Assembly: GCF_016907845.1 (NCBI RefSeq)
Contig: NZ_JAFBCS010000001.1
Location: 1 to 64,000, forward strand
Reading direction: 5' to 3'
DNA: 64,000 nucleotides
Origin: Arcanobacterium pluranimalium
GTDB taxonomy: Bacteria > Actinomycetota > Actinomycetes > Actinomycetales > Actinomycetaceae
Shown: in pieces, positions 34,937 to 43,845 of the stretch
Layout of the letters: each line of letters opens with the position of its first letter
Position numbering within the stretch: the stretch's first letter is position 1
Program-made: the position numbers and the translations under genes
Notes under the pieces: model-generated
Databases searched by the model: none
Told to the model about the DNA's origin: nothing
Seen by the model: only the letters and a program-made list of their open reading frames with translations

Positions 34937-34974
34937 GGTTAACGCATGGTAAACACTTTGCGTCGGTGGTTTAC
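34937..34974 (-). promoter_or_regulatory. Putative PhoP box upstream of pstS
   Basis: On the minus strand GTTTACC and GTTAACC recur with an exact 11-base period (34954-34948 and 34943-34937), like the GTTCACC direct-repeat units bound by actinobacterial PhoP. A further element of this type in inverse orientation (GGTTTAC, plus strand) lies at 34968-34974. It sits about 90 bases before the pstS start. Confidence 0.55.
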
Positions 34975-34998
34975 CTCCCACTAACCACAAGTAAATAT

Positions 34999-35988
34999 CT
35001 ATTCAAATTCACTGGTCACGTGCTCAGTGGCGACGATTTTCGACTTCTTCCCACGCCTTGATGCGATATGCATCACAAACATATCGCCCGGTTTCAACCA
35101 CGGGTCAGCATAGGGAAAAGTCTCGAGCACCGAATGAGATGCGAATTCACTAAAAGTCTGAAAGGTCAGCGCCAAGGTTGGACGGTGTAAACAGATAACG
35201 TACGGATCGCGCGCAGTCTCCACCACATTCCTTATTTCTCGCGAAAAATGCTGCGGTTCCACAACATATCCGCGTTCGGTCAGTACCATTTGCGTTCGCA
35301 GCGACGACGCCGTTATCCGTGCGTAGTCTTTGACCGTATCTTTACACCGTTTCCACGGAGAGCTCAGCACCTCTTTAACCCCGTAAGCTGATAGGTCGCC
35401 ATTAATTTGGGTCACTCGCTTCTTTCCAGACGGCGCCAATGGGCGCGTGTATTCTGGCCCGGCACCGTTTTTCCACGATTCGCGTTTAATCGCTTTGGCG
35501 TGGCGCAATACGATAACTGGCGTGGTCACGAGCTCACCACGGTCAAAGTATTTCTTCAGCTTTCCAAGCATCTTTTTGTCATCGCTGGACGTGAGCATAC
35601 GGCGCGCTCGACGAGCACTCACCCACCGGCGCTGATCGACTTCGCTCGCCCGCGCCAAATGCGCTTTCGGACGTGCGCTGAGAACGGTGTCGGAATCGTT
35701 GATAACGCGAGCAGACCAGTAGCGGACGGCTTTGGATCTTCCGTCCCCAACGACGTACCGCTGCCAACCGAGCGGACGGCCTAAGACGACGTTCACGCCG
35801 CCTTCTTCAAATAGCTCACGCACGCAACATGCCCGCAGCGTCTCACCTGGTTTGACCTTTCCTTTCGGAAAAGACCAGTCACTCCAATGCGGGCGATGAA
35901 CGATAAGCACTTCGAGCGTGCCGTCGTTCACTCGCCATATGAGCGCACCGGCAGCATAAATATCGGCGTTTTTGCTGATCTTTGCCAC
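34999..35988 (-). CDS. mutT1: MutT1-like NUDIX hydrolase/histidine phosphatase
   Basis: A 329-residue two-domain protein. The NUDIX box reads GKVKPGETLRACCV then RELFEEGG, matching GX5EX7REUXEEXGU. The second half is a SixA-type phosphatase with the RHG variant VLRHAKAIKRESW and a later CLHRP. This matches mycobacterial MutT1, which degrades 8-oxo-GTP/dGTP and dinucleoside polyphosphates. The start is GTG with GGAGGG about 10 bases upstream. It lies directly after ppk, as is common in actinobacteria, and is last of four leftward genes. Confidence 0.92.
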   Translation of the reverse strand: MAKISKNADIYAAGALIWRVNDGTLEVLIVHRPHWSDWSFPKGKVKPGETLRACCVRELFEEGGVNVVLGRPLGWQRYVVGDGRSKAVRYWSARVINDSDTVLSARPKAHLARASEVDQRRWVSARRARRMLTSSDDKKMLGKLKKYFDRGELVTTPVIVLRHAKAIKRESWKNGAGPEYTRPLAPSGKKRVTQINGDLSAYGVKEVLSSPWKRCKDTVKDYARITASSLRTQMVLTERGYVVEPQHFSREIRNVVETARDPYVICLHRPTLALTFQTFSEFASHSVLETFPYADPWLKPGDMFVMHIASRRGKKSKIVATEHVTSEFE

Positions 35989-36041
35989 CGCTTATTTACC
36001 CTCCGCTTGCGCTACTGCCGCGGGACGACTCCTCTGAGGCA

Positions 36042-38315
36042 TCATTGCTCGGCGACTCGCGAGCGCGCACGCTGCATAAGAATCTCTTGCACGTGCGCGA
36101 GACGGTTGCCGGCGTCGTCGTGCGTCACACGATGCCAACCGTCTTCGTAAAGATGCCACGACTGCGTCTCATCTGAACACGCAATCTTCACCAGATCGAT
36201 AAGATAATCCTTCATCTCCTGGTCAGTGATCGAAATGAGCGCTTCGATGCGTCGGTCAAGGTTACGATGCATGAGGTCTGCTGAGCCGATGAAGACTTCC
36301 GGATCGCCGTCGTTACAGAACGCGTAAATGCGCGAATGTTCAAGGAAGCGCCCCAGAATTGAGCGCACCTTGATGTTCTCCGACAGTCCCTCAATCCCGG
36401 CGCGCATGCAGCAAATGCCGCGCACCTGGATTTCGACCTCGACGCCTGCCTGGGAGGCGCGGTAGAGAGCGTCAATGACTTTCTCGTCGACGAGCGAATT
36501 GCTCTTGAGCCGAATCCATGCTGCTTTACCTTGCCGTTTGTTGGCGATCTCGCGTTCAATACGCTCGATCAGACCATCGCGGATACCGAGCGGCGCGACG
36601 AGCAAGCGATGGAATTTTGCCTTGGGCGAGTAGCCAGACAGCTGGTTAAACAGACGCGTGAGGTCTTGACCGACGTTGCGGTCACAGGTAAACAAGCCAA
36701 GATCTTCGTACCCTCGGGCGGTCTTGGGATTGTAATTTCCGGTTCCCACGTGGCAATACCTGCGCAAACCGTCGTCTTCCTGCCGCACGACGAGGCACAG
36801 TTTGCAGTGAGTTTTTAAGCCAACGATGCCATAGACGACGTGCACCCCGGCTTCTTCGAGCTTACGAGCCCATTCAATGTTGTTTTGCTCGTCGAAGCGC
36901 GCCTTGATTTCCACTACTGCCAGCACCTGTTTGCCCGCATATGCAGCTTTAATAAGCGCATCGACGATGGGAGAATCGCCTGAGGTGCGATATAGCGTCT
37001 GTTTGATCGCCAAGACTTTCGGATCTTCGGCAGCTTGACGAATAAACTGCTGAACAGATGTGGAGAAAGCGTCGTAGGGGTGCTGAACCAAAATATCGCG
37101 ACGCCGGATTGCTTCAAAGACGTCGGCCGCTCGTGAACTTTCCACTTCGGCAAAGCCGCGCGCTGTGACCGGCACAAACTTCTTGTACTTCAGTTGCGGG
37201 CGGTCAAGATCGTGAATGGCATTAAGGCCGGTAAGATCAAGCGGAGCCGGCAATCGGAATACGTCCTCTTCCCGTACACCCAGCTCACGCACGAGCATCG
37301 CGAGCACGTGTTGGGAGATGTCCTCTGCCACCTCTAGTCGCACGACAGGTCCAAAACGACGCCGGAGCAGCTCTTTCTCGAGCGCTTTGAGCAAGTTTTC
37401 GGCGTCGTCTTCCTCGACTTCTAAGTCCTCGTTGCGGGTGATTCGGAATGTGGAATGTTCCACCACTTCCATTCCTGGGAACAACGTGCCTAAATGCGCG
37501 CCAATGACTTCTTCGAGTGGGATGTAGGCAGTGCGACCTTCCGAATTCGCAGGCACATCTTCTGGGCTGTACGGAATTCCGTCGGAGTCTACAGCGATAA
37601 AGCGTGGCAGAAGCGGCGGAACTTTTACTCGCGCAAAAAGCTCTTTGCCAGTGTTCGGGTTGCGCACGATCACGGCAAGATTGAGGGAAAGTCCCGAAAT
37701 ATATGGGAAAGGGTGAGCTGGGTCTACGGCAAGTGGAGTCAGCACTGGGAAAATCTGTTTGCGGTAGAACTTACGCAAGCGTTCTTTCTCAGCTTCGCCC
37801 AGGTCTTTCCAATGCAAAATATCAATGCCTTCTTGGGCGAGTTTCGGCTGGATATCTTGAGCGAAAACTTGTGCATGCCGCTGCATCAGTTCTTGAGCGC
37901 GTTTGTTGATCCCCTCAAGAACCTCGCGTGGGCTCAGACCCGAAGCTTTTGTAACGGCCATACCGGTAGCGATTCTGCGCTTCAATCCAGCCACACGCAC
38001 CATATAGAATTCGTCGAGGTTGGAGGCAAAGATCGCGAGGAACCACGCGCGCTCAAGGATCTGTAAATCCTGATCCTCGGCCTGCTCTAAAACTCGCTCG
38101 TTAAATGCAAGCCACGACAACTCACGATCAGCGAATCGCCCTTCAGGCAGAGAGATTTCTTCAATATCGTGCTCTTCGCGCACAGCTTGCGTCCATGTTT
38201 CCTGGAGTGCCGCTCCGAGAGTGCCATCGGGAATAGGTGAGCCGAGGCGGTCTATCGTGTCGGGAGTGCCGGGAACGTCGTCGTCATTAGGATGGGGAAA
38301 AGACTCTTCGCTCAT
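36042..38315 (-). CDS. ppk: Polyphosphate kinase 1
   Basis: A 757-residue enzyme reversibly polymerising the ATP gamma-phosphate into polyphosphate. The N domain begins at [19 protein letters not shown], followed by [14 protein letters not shown]. The catalytic half has [20 protein letters not shown] and the autophosphorylated His in [14 protein letters not shown]. An acidic N-terminal extension (about 60 residues) is typical of actinobacteria. A TATAAAT lies about 20 bases upstream. It is flanked by mshD and mutT1 and close to pst and pit, so the area is a phosphate-metabolism neighbourhood. Confidence 0.97.
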   Translation of the reverse strand: MSEESFPHPNDDDVPGTPDTIDRLGSPIPDGTLGAALQETWTQAVREEHDIEEISLPEGRFADRELSWLAFNERVLEQAEDQDLQILERAWFLAIFASNLDEFYMVRVAGLKRRIATGMAVTKASGLSPREVLEGINKRAQELMQRHAQVFAQDIQPKLAQEGIDILHWKDLGEAEKERLRKFYRKQIFPVLTPLAVDPAHPFPYISGLSLNLAVIVRNPNTGKELFARVKVPPLLPRFIAVDSDGIPYSPEDVPANSEGRTAYIPLEEVIGAHLGTLFPGMEVVEHSTFRITRNEDLEVEEDDAENLLKALEKELLRRRFGPVVRLEVAEDISQHVLAMLVRELGVREEDVFRLPAPLDLTGLNAIHDLDRPQLKYKKFVPVTARGFAEVESSRAADVFEAIRRRDILVQHPYDAFSTSVQQFIRQAAEDPKVLAIKQTLYRTSGDSPIVDALIKAAYAGKQVLAVVEIKARFDEQNNIEWARKLEEAGVHVVYGIVGLKTHCKLCLVVRQEDDGLRRYCHVGTGNYNPKTARGYEDLGLFTCDRNVGQDLTRLFNQLSGYSPKAKFHRLLVAPLGIRDGLIERIEREIANKRQGKAAWIRLKSNSLVDEKVIDALYRASQAGVEVEIQVRGICCMRAGIEGLSENIKVRSILGRFLEHSRIYAFCNDGDPEVFIGSADLMHRNLDRRIEALISITDQEMKDYLIDLVKIACSDETQSWHLYEDGWHRVTHDDAGNRLAHVQEILMQRARSRVAEQ

Positions 38316-38368
38316 AGTTTGATCATCCCAGATTTATACACAAATTTGCACCGGAAAACGAAAATACC

Positions 38369-39367
38369 TCATACTTGAAAACATGTGTGCAGTTCAGAGA
38401 GTTGAAATCCGGCACGTTCATAGGTACGAACGGCCGCAGTATTTGCTCGATCCACATAGAGTTTCATCGTTGTGAAACCAGATACGAGCATATTCGCTTC
38501 TAACCAGTCCATGATTGCGCTGGCAATTCCTTTACCCTGCTGTTGCGGACTCACTCCCAAAACATAAAGTTCTACACATTTATCGCTTTCTGGCTTAAGC
38601 CACGCAAATGCCGCTGGTTCACCTGTGGTTTCGTCAACCGCCCATTGCAGCAGCTCACTTGAGAACCAGGGCTGCGCAAAGCGCTCAAGAAAATCTGCAC
38701 GCTGTAGTTTCCCCTGCTCAGGGTGGGAATGAAATGCGCGAGTATTGAGATCGACGAGCCTGTCAATATCCGCATCTTGGGCTGTATCGATTGTGCGCAT
38801 TCTGAGTCCACGAATGCTGAATTCTAGGTCTTTACCCTGCTCAAGAGTTTTTTCCATCACGAGCAACTCACGTGTTGGGATCATCGAGAGTTTCTTCGCT
38901 ACCTGGAGCGACGCCGGTAAGGTGCCATGCGCCCACACAGAAAGAGCACTCTCGCGCAAATGCGTTTTCATTTGTGCAATGAGCTGCGTAGCAATTCCAC
39001 GATTTCTATGCGATGGACGAACTGCGATGTCGGCGGTTGCGCTAGATTCGTCAAGACTTGCTGCACCGAGCAATAGTGCGTCGTCACGACTCGACAGTAG
39101 CGCGTCGTCACGACCCGGCAGTAGCGCGTCGTCACGACCCGGCAAGGTGGCGTACTCAGGCGCAGAGCCGTCGGCTTCGTAGGCTAAAAAGTACTGCCGG
39201 CCAGCAGGTTTGCGCAGATCAAGATGAGTTTGCTCGTCGAATGGCGCGAAGCCATCGCAACTGGCCGCGGCCTGTGAAAGCGCTTCGATTGCGCGCGCCT
39301 GCCCCTCAGTCAAGGAACTCAAATGAGAGAAAACGAAACTGGTGGGATTATCTGCTCGTTTACTCAA
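38369..39367 (-). CDS. mshD: Mycothiol synthase
   Basis: A 332-residue protein with two GNAT acetyltransferase domains, as in MshD, which acetylates Cys-GlcN-Ins in the last mycothiol step. The N-terminal GNAT has RPSHRNRGIATQLIAQM. The C-terminal active GNAT has LYVLGVSPQQQGKGIASAIM and ends LYVDRANTAAVRTYERAGF, a hallmark of MshD. An in-frame 24-bp repeat in the first domain (about residues 76-99) inserts three RDDALL-containing octapeptides. It overlaps the preceding hypothetical gene by 8 bases. Confidence 0.92.
   Translation of the reverse strand: MSKRADNPTSFVFSHLSSLTEGQARAIEALSQAAASCDGFAPFDEQTHLDLRKPAGRQYFLAYEADGSAPEYATLPGRDDALLPGRDDALLSSRDDALLLGAASLDESSATADIAVRPSHRNRGIATQLIAQMKTHLRESALSVWAHGTLPASLQVAKKLSMIPTRELLVMEKTLEQGKDLEFSIRGLRMRTIDTAQDADIDRLVDLNTRAFHSHPEQGKLQRADFLERFAQPWFSSELLQWAVDETTGEPAAFAWLKPESDKCVELYVLGVSPQQQGKGIASAIMDWLEANMLVSGFTTMKLYVDRANTAAVRTYERAGFQLSELHTCFQV
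39072..39143. repeat. In-frame 24-bp tandem repeat inside mshD
   Basis: Three 24-base units (AGTAGCGCGTCGTCACGACC plus CGGC; the first unit has four changes) encode PGRDDALL, PGRDDALL and SSRDDALL. The repeat lengthens a loop in the first GNAT domain without shifting the frame. Confidence 0.9.
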
Positions 39368-39992
39368 GAGAGCCCTTGATCAGTAGTTCACCCGAATTGA
39401 AGAATTCTTGAGCGGTATGACGCATTGCAGTGTCACGACGCGTCACATAGGTCGCGAGCGGGTGGGCGTCGTCGTCAATCCATGCTGGTTCAACGTGCGC
39501 CAAAAAATCAGTAAAGCGAGCTGAGGAGCGCAATACGTTCGCAAAATCGCCCCGGAAATCGCCACGAAAGACTTCATCCCACAAGGCCAATACGTCCTCA
39601 TAGCCGGGCACCAACTCACTATTAGCTTTAAGCTTGGCAGTATCCTGCTCGTGTGCAAAGAGTCGAGCTGCAGCCAGTCGCTCTCGCACAACGTCTGGAA
39701 AACGGCGTATCCATTCACGCAACAGATATCCACGCCATAAAATCCCTGGCAGCGACTCCGCAGGAGCATCAGCCCAGGATTGGGCAATCACATCAATGCC
39801 CTCTGCTACGATTAACGTCTTGACCCGAACGATTACGTCCGCATCAGCCATAGGATGTTGACCAAGAGGCACTACCGCCTGAGCCGTAGTGTGGGAAAGC
39901 TCAGAATTTGCCGCCGTATCAGCATTACCTGCAATGAGCTCAACTTGCTCTGGCTTTAATTGAGCAGGGCGACGTGGTTTGTAGGTGGACAT
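39360..39992 (-). CDS. Conserved actinobacterial hypothetical protein
   Basis: A 210-residue soluble, mostly helical protein. It starts STYKPRRPAQLKPEQVELIA and contains WRGYLLREWIRRFPDVVRER and FTDFLAHVEPAW. I do not recognise a catalytic motif. A small duplication, FRGDFRGDF, occurs near residue 150. The ATG at 39992 has a strong AAGGAGG 5-6 bases upstream; the frame is open to 40070. It overlaps mshD by 8 bases, so it is probably co-translated with mycothiol synthase. Confidence 0.75.
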   Translation of the reverse strand: MSTYKPRRPAQLKPEQVELIAGNADTAANSELSHTTAQAVVPLGQHPMADADVIVRVKTLIVAEGIDVIAQSWADAPAESLPGILWRGYLLREWIRRFPDVVRERLAAARLFAHEQDTAKLKANSELVPGYEDVLALWDEVFRGDFRGDFANVLRSSARFTDFLAHVEPAWIDDDAHPLATYVTRRDTAMRHTAQEFFNSGELLIKGSLE

Positions 39993-40241
39993 ATCTTTCC
40001 TCCTTCGCTTTCCCTCTATTATCCCGCATTCGCTCAGCTTATGCCCAGTATTTGTAGTTTTTTCGCCCATAGCTCGATATGCTGCCCAAAAATGGCATGA
40101 GCGCTACGCCGAGTGACCGCATAAACCTTACATCAACAGTGACTTAGCACAACTTTTCCTAGTCTCCATTTCCTAATTTAGGCAAAGATGGATAGAATAA
40201 CTTATCGTTCCACGGAACAACATGCTGTTCTACGGAAGTGC

Positions 40242-40313
40242 GGGCCTCTAGCTCAATGGTAGAGCTCCGGACTTTTAATCCGTAGGTTGCGGGTTCGAGT
40301 CCCGCGGGGCCTA
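40242..40313 (+). tRNA. tRNA-Lys (UUU anticodon)
   Basis: A full cloverleaf: acceptor GGGCCTC with GGGGCCT (one G-U at the end, one T-G), D arm around AGCTCAATGGTAGAGCT, anticodon loop CTTTTAA (anticodon TTT), and T arm GCGGGTTCGAGTCCCGC. No CCA is encoded. A terminator follows directly. Confidence 0.95.
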
Positions 40314-40319
40314 CCGCAC

Positions 40320-40359
40320 GAAGTTCCCCACCACATTGTGGTGGGGAACTTCCTTTTTT
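40320..40359 (+). terminator. Terminator of tRNA-Lys
   Basis: A perfect 15-bp stem (40320-40334 with 40338-40352) with a 3-base loop is followed by CTTTTTT. Confidence 0.92.
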
Positions 40360-40399
40360 GTGTTCGCGTCGAATCGACGCCACCCACATGAGGGCTATA

Positions 40400-40567
40400 G
40401 GACAAATCGTGTTGGTTTTTGGGTGTGTTTTTGTTGGTGTGGTAAGCAATAGTCGGGTTTGAAGTCGGTTTGGCTCGAGTTTTTGGTTGGACATTTCGTG
40501 TTGGTTTTGGCCTGGTTTTTTGTTGGTATTGCGGGTGAAAGTAGGGTTTGAACTCGGTTGACTTGAG
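40400..40567. repeat. Tandem duplication of the IS-A left end
   Basis: Within IS-A the stretch from GGACAAATCGTGTTGG (40400-40479) is repeated in diverged form from GGACATTTCGTGTTGG (40489-40567), at a period of about 89 bases. Both units end in a GGTTTGAA-xTCGGTT motif. The element therefore carries a second, subterminal copy of its inner left repeat. The same applies to the other two copies. Confidence 0.8.
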
Positions 40568-40570
40568 GGT

Positions 40571-41686
40571 ATGGGAAATCCTCGTTGTTCATTGTGTGGT
40601 TCAGTTACCCAAAAGTGGGGCAAGAGTGGTTCTGGTCGGCCCCGATTCCGTTGTCTGTCGTGCCGGGCGAGTCAAAGTCGTTCTAATGATGTCACTGCTC
40701 GTTATTTCGCAGCTTTTCTCAATTTCGTGACCTCGGATCTGCGTTATCGGGATCTGCCTGGTCAGGGGCGAAATGCTCGGCGTCGATTCCACCAGTTTTG
40801 GCAGTTATGGCCAGTGAGTCCAGTTGTTGAGGAGGTTCATCACGTGGTTTTTGTGGATGGGATATATCTGTCACGCAAACTTGTTGTGCTGATCGCTTGT
40901 ACGAAAACACATGTTCTTGGCTGGTATGTAGCACGTCGTGAGACAACGGCTGCGTGGCAAGCATTGTTTTCACGTATTGCACCACCAGATGTTGTTGTAT
41001 GTGATGGTGGTCCAGGAATTGCTTCGGCTGTGAAAATTTCATGGCCCACTACCCGTATTCAACGCTGTGTCTTTCACGCTTTTAGCACTGTCAAGCGCTA
41101 TACCACGAGCCGGCCACGTACTCGTGCTGGTGTTGAGCTTTATGGTCTTGCGAAAGACTTATTACACATCCACACGCGTGAGGAAGCGCTTGCATGGATG
41201 GGTCAGTTAGCGGTGTGGAATACGGCATGGAAGGCGTTCCTTGCTGAGAAAACTCGCCTTGCGAACGGTCAGATTGTTCCCACTCATGCACGGCTTATTC
41301 GTGCTAAAAATTCGCTTAATACTCTGGTACGTCATGGAACGTTATTTACCTATCTTGATCCGAGTCTGAGTATTGATGATGACCCGATTCCTGCAACGTC
41401 TAACCTGATTGAATCCCTGAACTCGCGTTTACGACATGTGTTGAGATCGCATCGTGGAATGCCGATCGATCACCAGGTCAAGACGATTTTATGGTGGTGT
41501 TATCAACACACGGAGTTTCCTAACACGCCAGCGCAGTTACTGGAAACTACCTACACGGATAGCCAAATCGAAGCCATGTTCACCCGAGCCAGTCACCACC
41601 ATGCCCAAGAAGAAATCCAGCGATGGGGAACAGCAGCGAACTGGACCGATTTCCACCACAACGGCCAATGGCAAGGACCGGTATAA
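40571..41686 (+). CDS. IS-A transposase, copy 1
   Basis: A 371-residue DDE transposase of the IS1249-like group. An N-terminal zinc ribbon (CSLCG ... CLSC, residues 6-31) is followed by the catalytic Asp in VFVDGIYLS, Asp in VVCDGGPG, and Glu in SNLIESLNSRLR. A conserved RCVFHAF follows the second Asp. GAGGG lies just before the ATG. The encoded protein is identical to copies 2 and 3. Confidence 0.95.
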   Translation: MGNPRCSLCGSVTQKWGKSGSGRPRFRCLSCRASQSRSNDVTARYFAAFLNFVTSDLRYRDLPGQGRNARRRFHQFWQLWPVSPVVEEVHHVVFVDGIYLSRKLVVLIACTKTHVLGWYVARRETTAAWQALFSRIAPPDVVVCDGGPGIASAVKISWPTTRIQRCVFHAFSTVKRYTTSRPRTRAGVELYGLAKDLLHIHTREEALAWMGQLAVWNTAWKAFLAEKTRLANGQIVPTHARLIRAKNSLNTLVRHGTLFTYLDPSLSIDDDPIPATSNLIESLNSRLRHVLRSHRGMPIDHQVKTILWWCYQHTEFPNTPAQLLETTYTDSQIEAMFTRASHHHAQEEIQRWGTAANWTDFHHNGQWQGPV

Positions 41687-41793
41687 AAAACCAACACGAT
41701 TTGTCCTATAACCCCCACATGAACCGCCGCGAACAGACACGAACCGCCGCCAACCGCGCAGGCCAACACGAACATAGACACAAACCAACACAC

Positions 41794-41853
41794 TTTGGGG
41801 CGTTTTTGGCAACATCTCCACATATATCGAGATGTTGCCAAAAACGCCCCAAA
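41794..41853. repeat. Dispersed palindrome, copy 4
   Basis: A 60-bp inverted repeat. Arms TTTGGGGCGTTTTTGGCAAC and the exact complement; centre ATCTCCACATATATCGAGAT. It lies between IS-A copy 1 and the end of the leftward EamA gene, 38 bases beyond its stop. Confidence 0.92.
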
Positions 41854-41890
41854 ATTCAGCACCGTACCATCACACGCCTTTGGAGATTCG

Positions 41891-42739
41891 TCATTTTCGA
41901 GTTGCCAGAGCCACCGCAATAGAAATAAATGCCAATCCAACCACCTCACCAAATGTAGGAATCTGCCGCAAAACCACCATTCCTACTACCAGCGACGTCG
42001 CCGGATACAACGAGGTTAACAACGCATAATTTGAGGTCGGAATCCGGCTCATCACTCGCAGTTCCATCACATATGGCACCACCGTAGAAAACAACGCCAC
42101 ACCCACCATAAAAAGCAGCAGATGCCAATCGACGATCACCGGCTTGAAATCAGGAATAGCTAAAGGAAGAAAAACCATCGCTCCCGTCACACAACCAATA
42201 GCCAGCGCATTTGCACCTGAACCATTCCACGCCACTCGCCGTCCCAAAACGATATAAACCGCCCAAAACACACCAGCGAGCAAGCCGTAAAATACGCCCC
42301 ACCCGATATTCGGATCGGAAATATCGACGCCAATCCACGAGATCATAAATACGCCAACGAGCGCACATACGATTCCGAGCCGAACTCTCCAGCCACGCCC
42401 CGTCACCGCGGACAACGCCACCGGACCAAGAAATTCCAGGGCAACCGCCGTTCCAAGCGGAATCCGGCTGATGGCCAGATAGAACACAACGTTCATACTG
42501 GTCAGCGCCAAGCCGAACACAATCGGAATCCACAATTTCCTCAAAGCGATGCGTGGCCGTTTCCAAACCATTAGAATTAGACCTGCAAAGGCAAATCGCC
42601 CCCACGCCACGGCACCCGCTGCCACCTGCTCAAATAGTGTGACAGCCAATGAAGCGCCAATATACTGCACCACAGCGGCCGTCATCAGTGTCAAAGGTGC
42701 ACCACAATTACTTGACCAAACTTTATTGGGCAACGTCAC
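41891..42739 (-). CDS. EamA-family (DMT) exporter
   Basis: A 282-residue protein with ten hydrophobic helices arranged as two EamA halves. Typical pieces are AISRIPLGTAVALEFLGPVA in half 1 and the matching SRIPTSNYALLTSLYPATSL in half 2, as in RhtA/YdcZ-like amino-acid or metabolite exporters. The start is uncertain: GTG at 42739 abuts GGGAGA, and a TTG two codons later has better spacing. The palindromic element beyond its stop may serve as its 3' structure. Confidence 0.85.
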   Translation of the reverse strand: MTLPNKVWSSNCGAPLTLMTAAVVQYIGASLAVTLFEQVAAGAVAWGRFAFAGLILMVWKRPRIALRKLWIPIVFGLALTSMNVVFYLAISRIPLGTAVALEFLGPVALSAVTGRGWRVRLGIVCALVGVFMISWIGVDISDPNIGWGVFYGLLAGVFWAVYIVLGRRVAWNGSGANALAIGCVTGAMVFLPLAIPDFKPVIVDWHLLLFMVGVALFSTVVPYVMELRVMSRIPTSNYALLTSLYPATSLVVGMVVLRQIPTFGEVVGLAFISIAVALATRK

Positions 42740-42843
42740 TCTCCCGCTTTTCGTGTCGCTCGCACCAGTATTAATCCATTACTGATTGCACTGCCAACTC
42801 ATGTCGCACCCGCACGCCCACGGCACTCACGGCACCGCCGTCG

Positions 42844-43803
42844 TCATGCCGCATCGCCGTCGTCATCAAAACGCAAATCGGCAATGAGCGCGCGGTGATC
42901 GGAAATACTGAACCTCTCCGTGCGCATCTGAGCAGCAGAAAGACCCGACCCGAGCAGAAAATCGATCTGTTTTTCGGGCGCATCGCTCGGATAAGTGTTG
43001 CCGGTCGCTAAAGAAACAAAATCAGAGAGCACAACCTCCGTGCTCAGCAGCTCATCGACGCTTTCCGAACCGAGGTTAAAATCGCCGCCAAGCAAGAAAC
43101 GCCCGTCTTGAATCCCGTTTCGCTCACTCAACACCTGGAAACCGCCCGCCGCAACTGCAAGCTGCTCACACGCGGCGCTATATTTCGTCGACAAATGGGT
43201 ATTGCCCACCACCAAACTTGGCTTACCAGGGATATCAATCACCGCGTACGCACAGGCGCGCGGCTCCGTCACATGCACGTACCACCCATTAATCCCCTTA
43301 GTTTTCTGCGCCGAATGACGCAAAAACTCGGTTTTCTCTGGAAGCGCAAGTTTCAGACACCCCCGCATCGGATAACGCGACAGGATCGCCAAACCGTAAG
43401 CACCGCGTCGTCGCCACGGCACGAACGACGACGCCGGCGAACCCAGCACACTACGCTCAACCGGAATGAAGTACCGATCCATTTCGAGCAAATCTGCGAT
43501 CAGATCAGCTTGCGGGATCAACGTGGAGCGCATCCGCACATCGTCAACCTCTTGCAGTAGCACAATATCCGGGTTGAGCTGGGCAAGTTCTGCCGCGAAT
43601 ACTTCGAGCGCGTCTCTGCGGGGCATCTCGGCAAACTTCGCTTGTAGGAAATCCACAGCTCTTGCCGTTGGTCCGCTATCCCGATCGGAGCGATCGGAGC
43701 GGTCGGAGTCGTTAGACAAAGCGAGTGCGGGTTTGCCGTATTGCATGTTGAATGTACACACACGCACATACTCAGGATATTCGGTGGCGGAATTCTCAGT
43801 CAT
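42844..43803 (-). CDS. Endonuclease/exonuclease/phosphatase-family protein
   Basis: A 319-residue Mg-dependent phosphoesterase. EEP motifs in order: VCTFNMQYG, LLQEVD (metal Glu), GNTHLS, LLGGDFNLG (Asp/Asn), KQIDFLLG and SISDHRALIAD (catalytic Asp-His). No signal peptide is seen, so it is probably cytoplasmic; DNA, lipid and sugar phosphates are possible substrates. A short SDR repeat lies at about 32-42. The ATG has only a weak GAAG upstream. Confidence 0.83.
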   Translation of the reverse strand: MTENSATEYPEYVRVCTFNMQYGKPALALSNDSDRSDRSDRDSGPTARAVDFLQAKFAEMPRRDALEVFAAELAQLNPDIVLLQEVDDVRMRSTLIPQADLIADLLEMDRYFIPVERSVLGSPASSFVPWRRRGAYGLAILSRYPMRGCLKLALPEKTEFLRHSAQKTKGINGWYVHVTEPRACAYAVIDIPGKPSLVVGNTHLSTKYSAACEQLAVAAGGFQVLSERNGIQDGRFLLGGDFNLGSESVDELLSTEVVLSDFVSLATGNTYPSDAPEKQIDFLLGSGLSAAQMRTERFSISDHRALIADLRFDDDGDAA

Positions 43804-43845
43804 TTTTCTTCACTTTTCACTGGGATTTGAGAACGGCAAGTGAGG

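Larger units (their letters stand above)
40392..41714 (+). mobile_element. IS-A copy 1 (IS1249/IS256-like), complete
   Basis: A 1323-bp element bounded by inverted repeats GGGCTATAGGACAAATCGTG (left) and GGGTTATAGGACAAATCGTG (right, complement), continuing TTGGTTTTT, so about 29 bp with one mismatch. An 8-bp target duplication CCACATGA flanks it (40384-40391 and 41715-41722), the size expected for the IS256 group. It carries one transposase gene. It landed between the tRNA-Lys terminator and a palindrome copy. Identical ends and coding sequence in two further copies indicate recent activity. Confidence 0.95.

Noticed and set aside
41623-41922. Plus-strand frame spanning the IS-A end and palindrome copy 4
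   Set aside because: It runs across the IS boundary, the target duplication and the hairpin; no coding signal is present.
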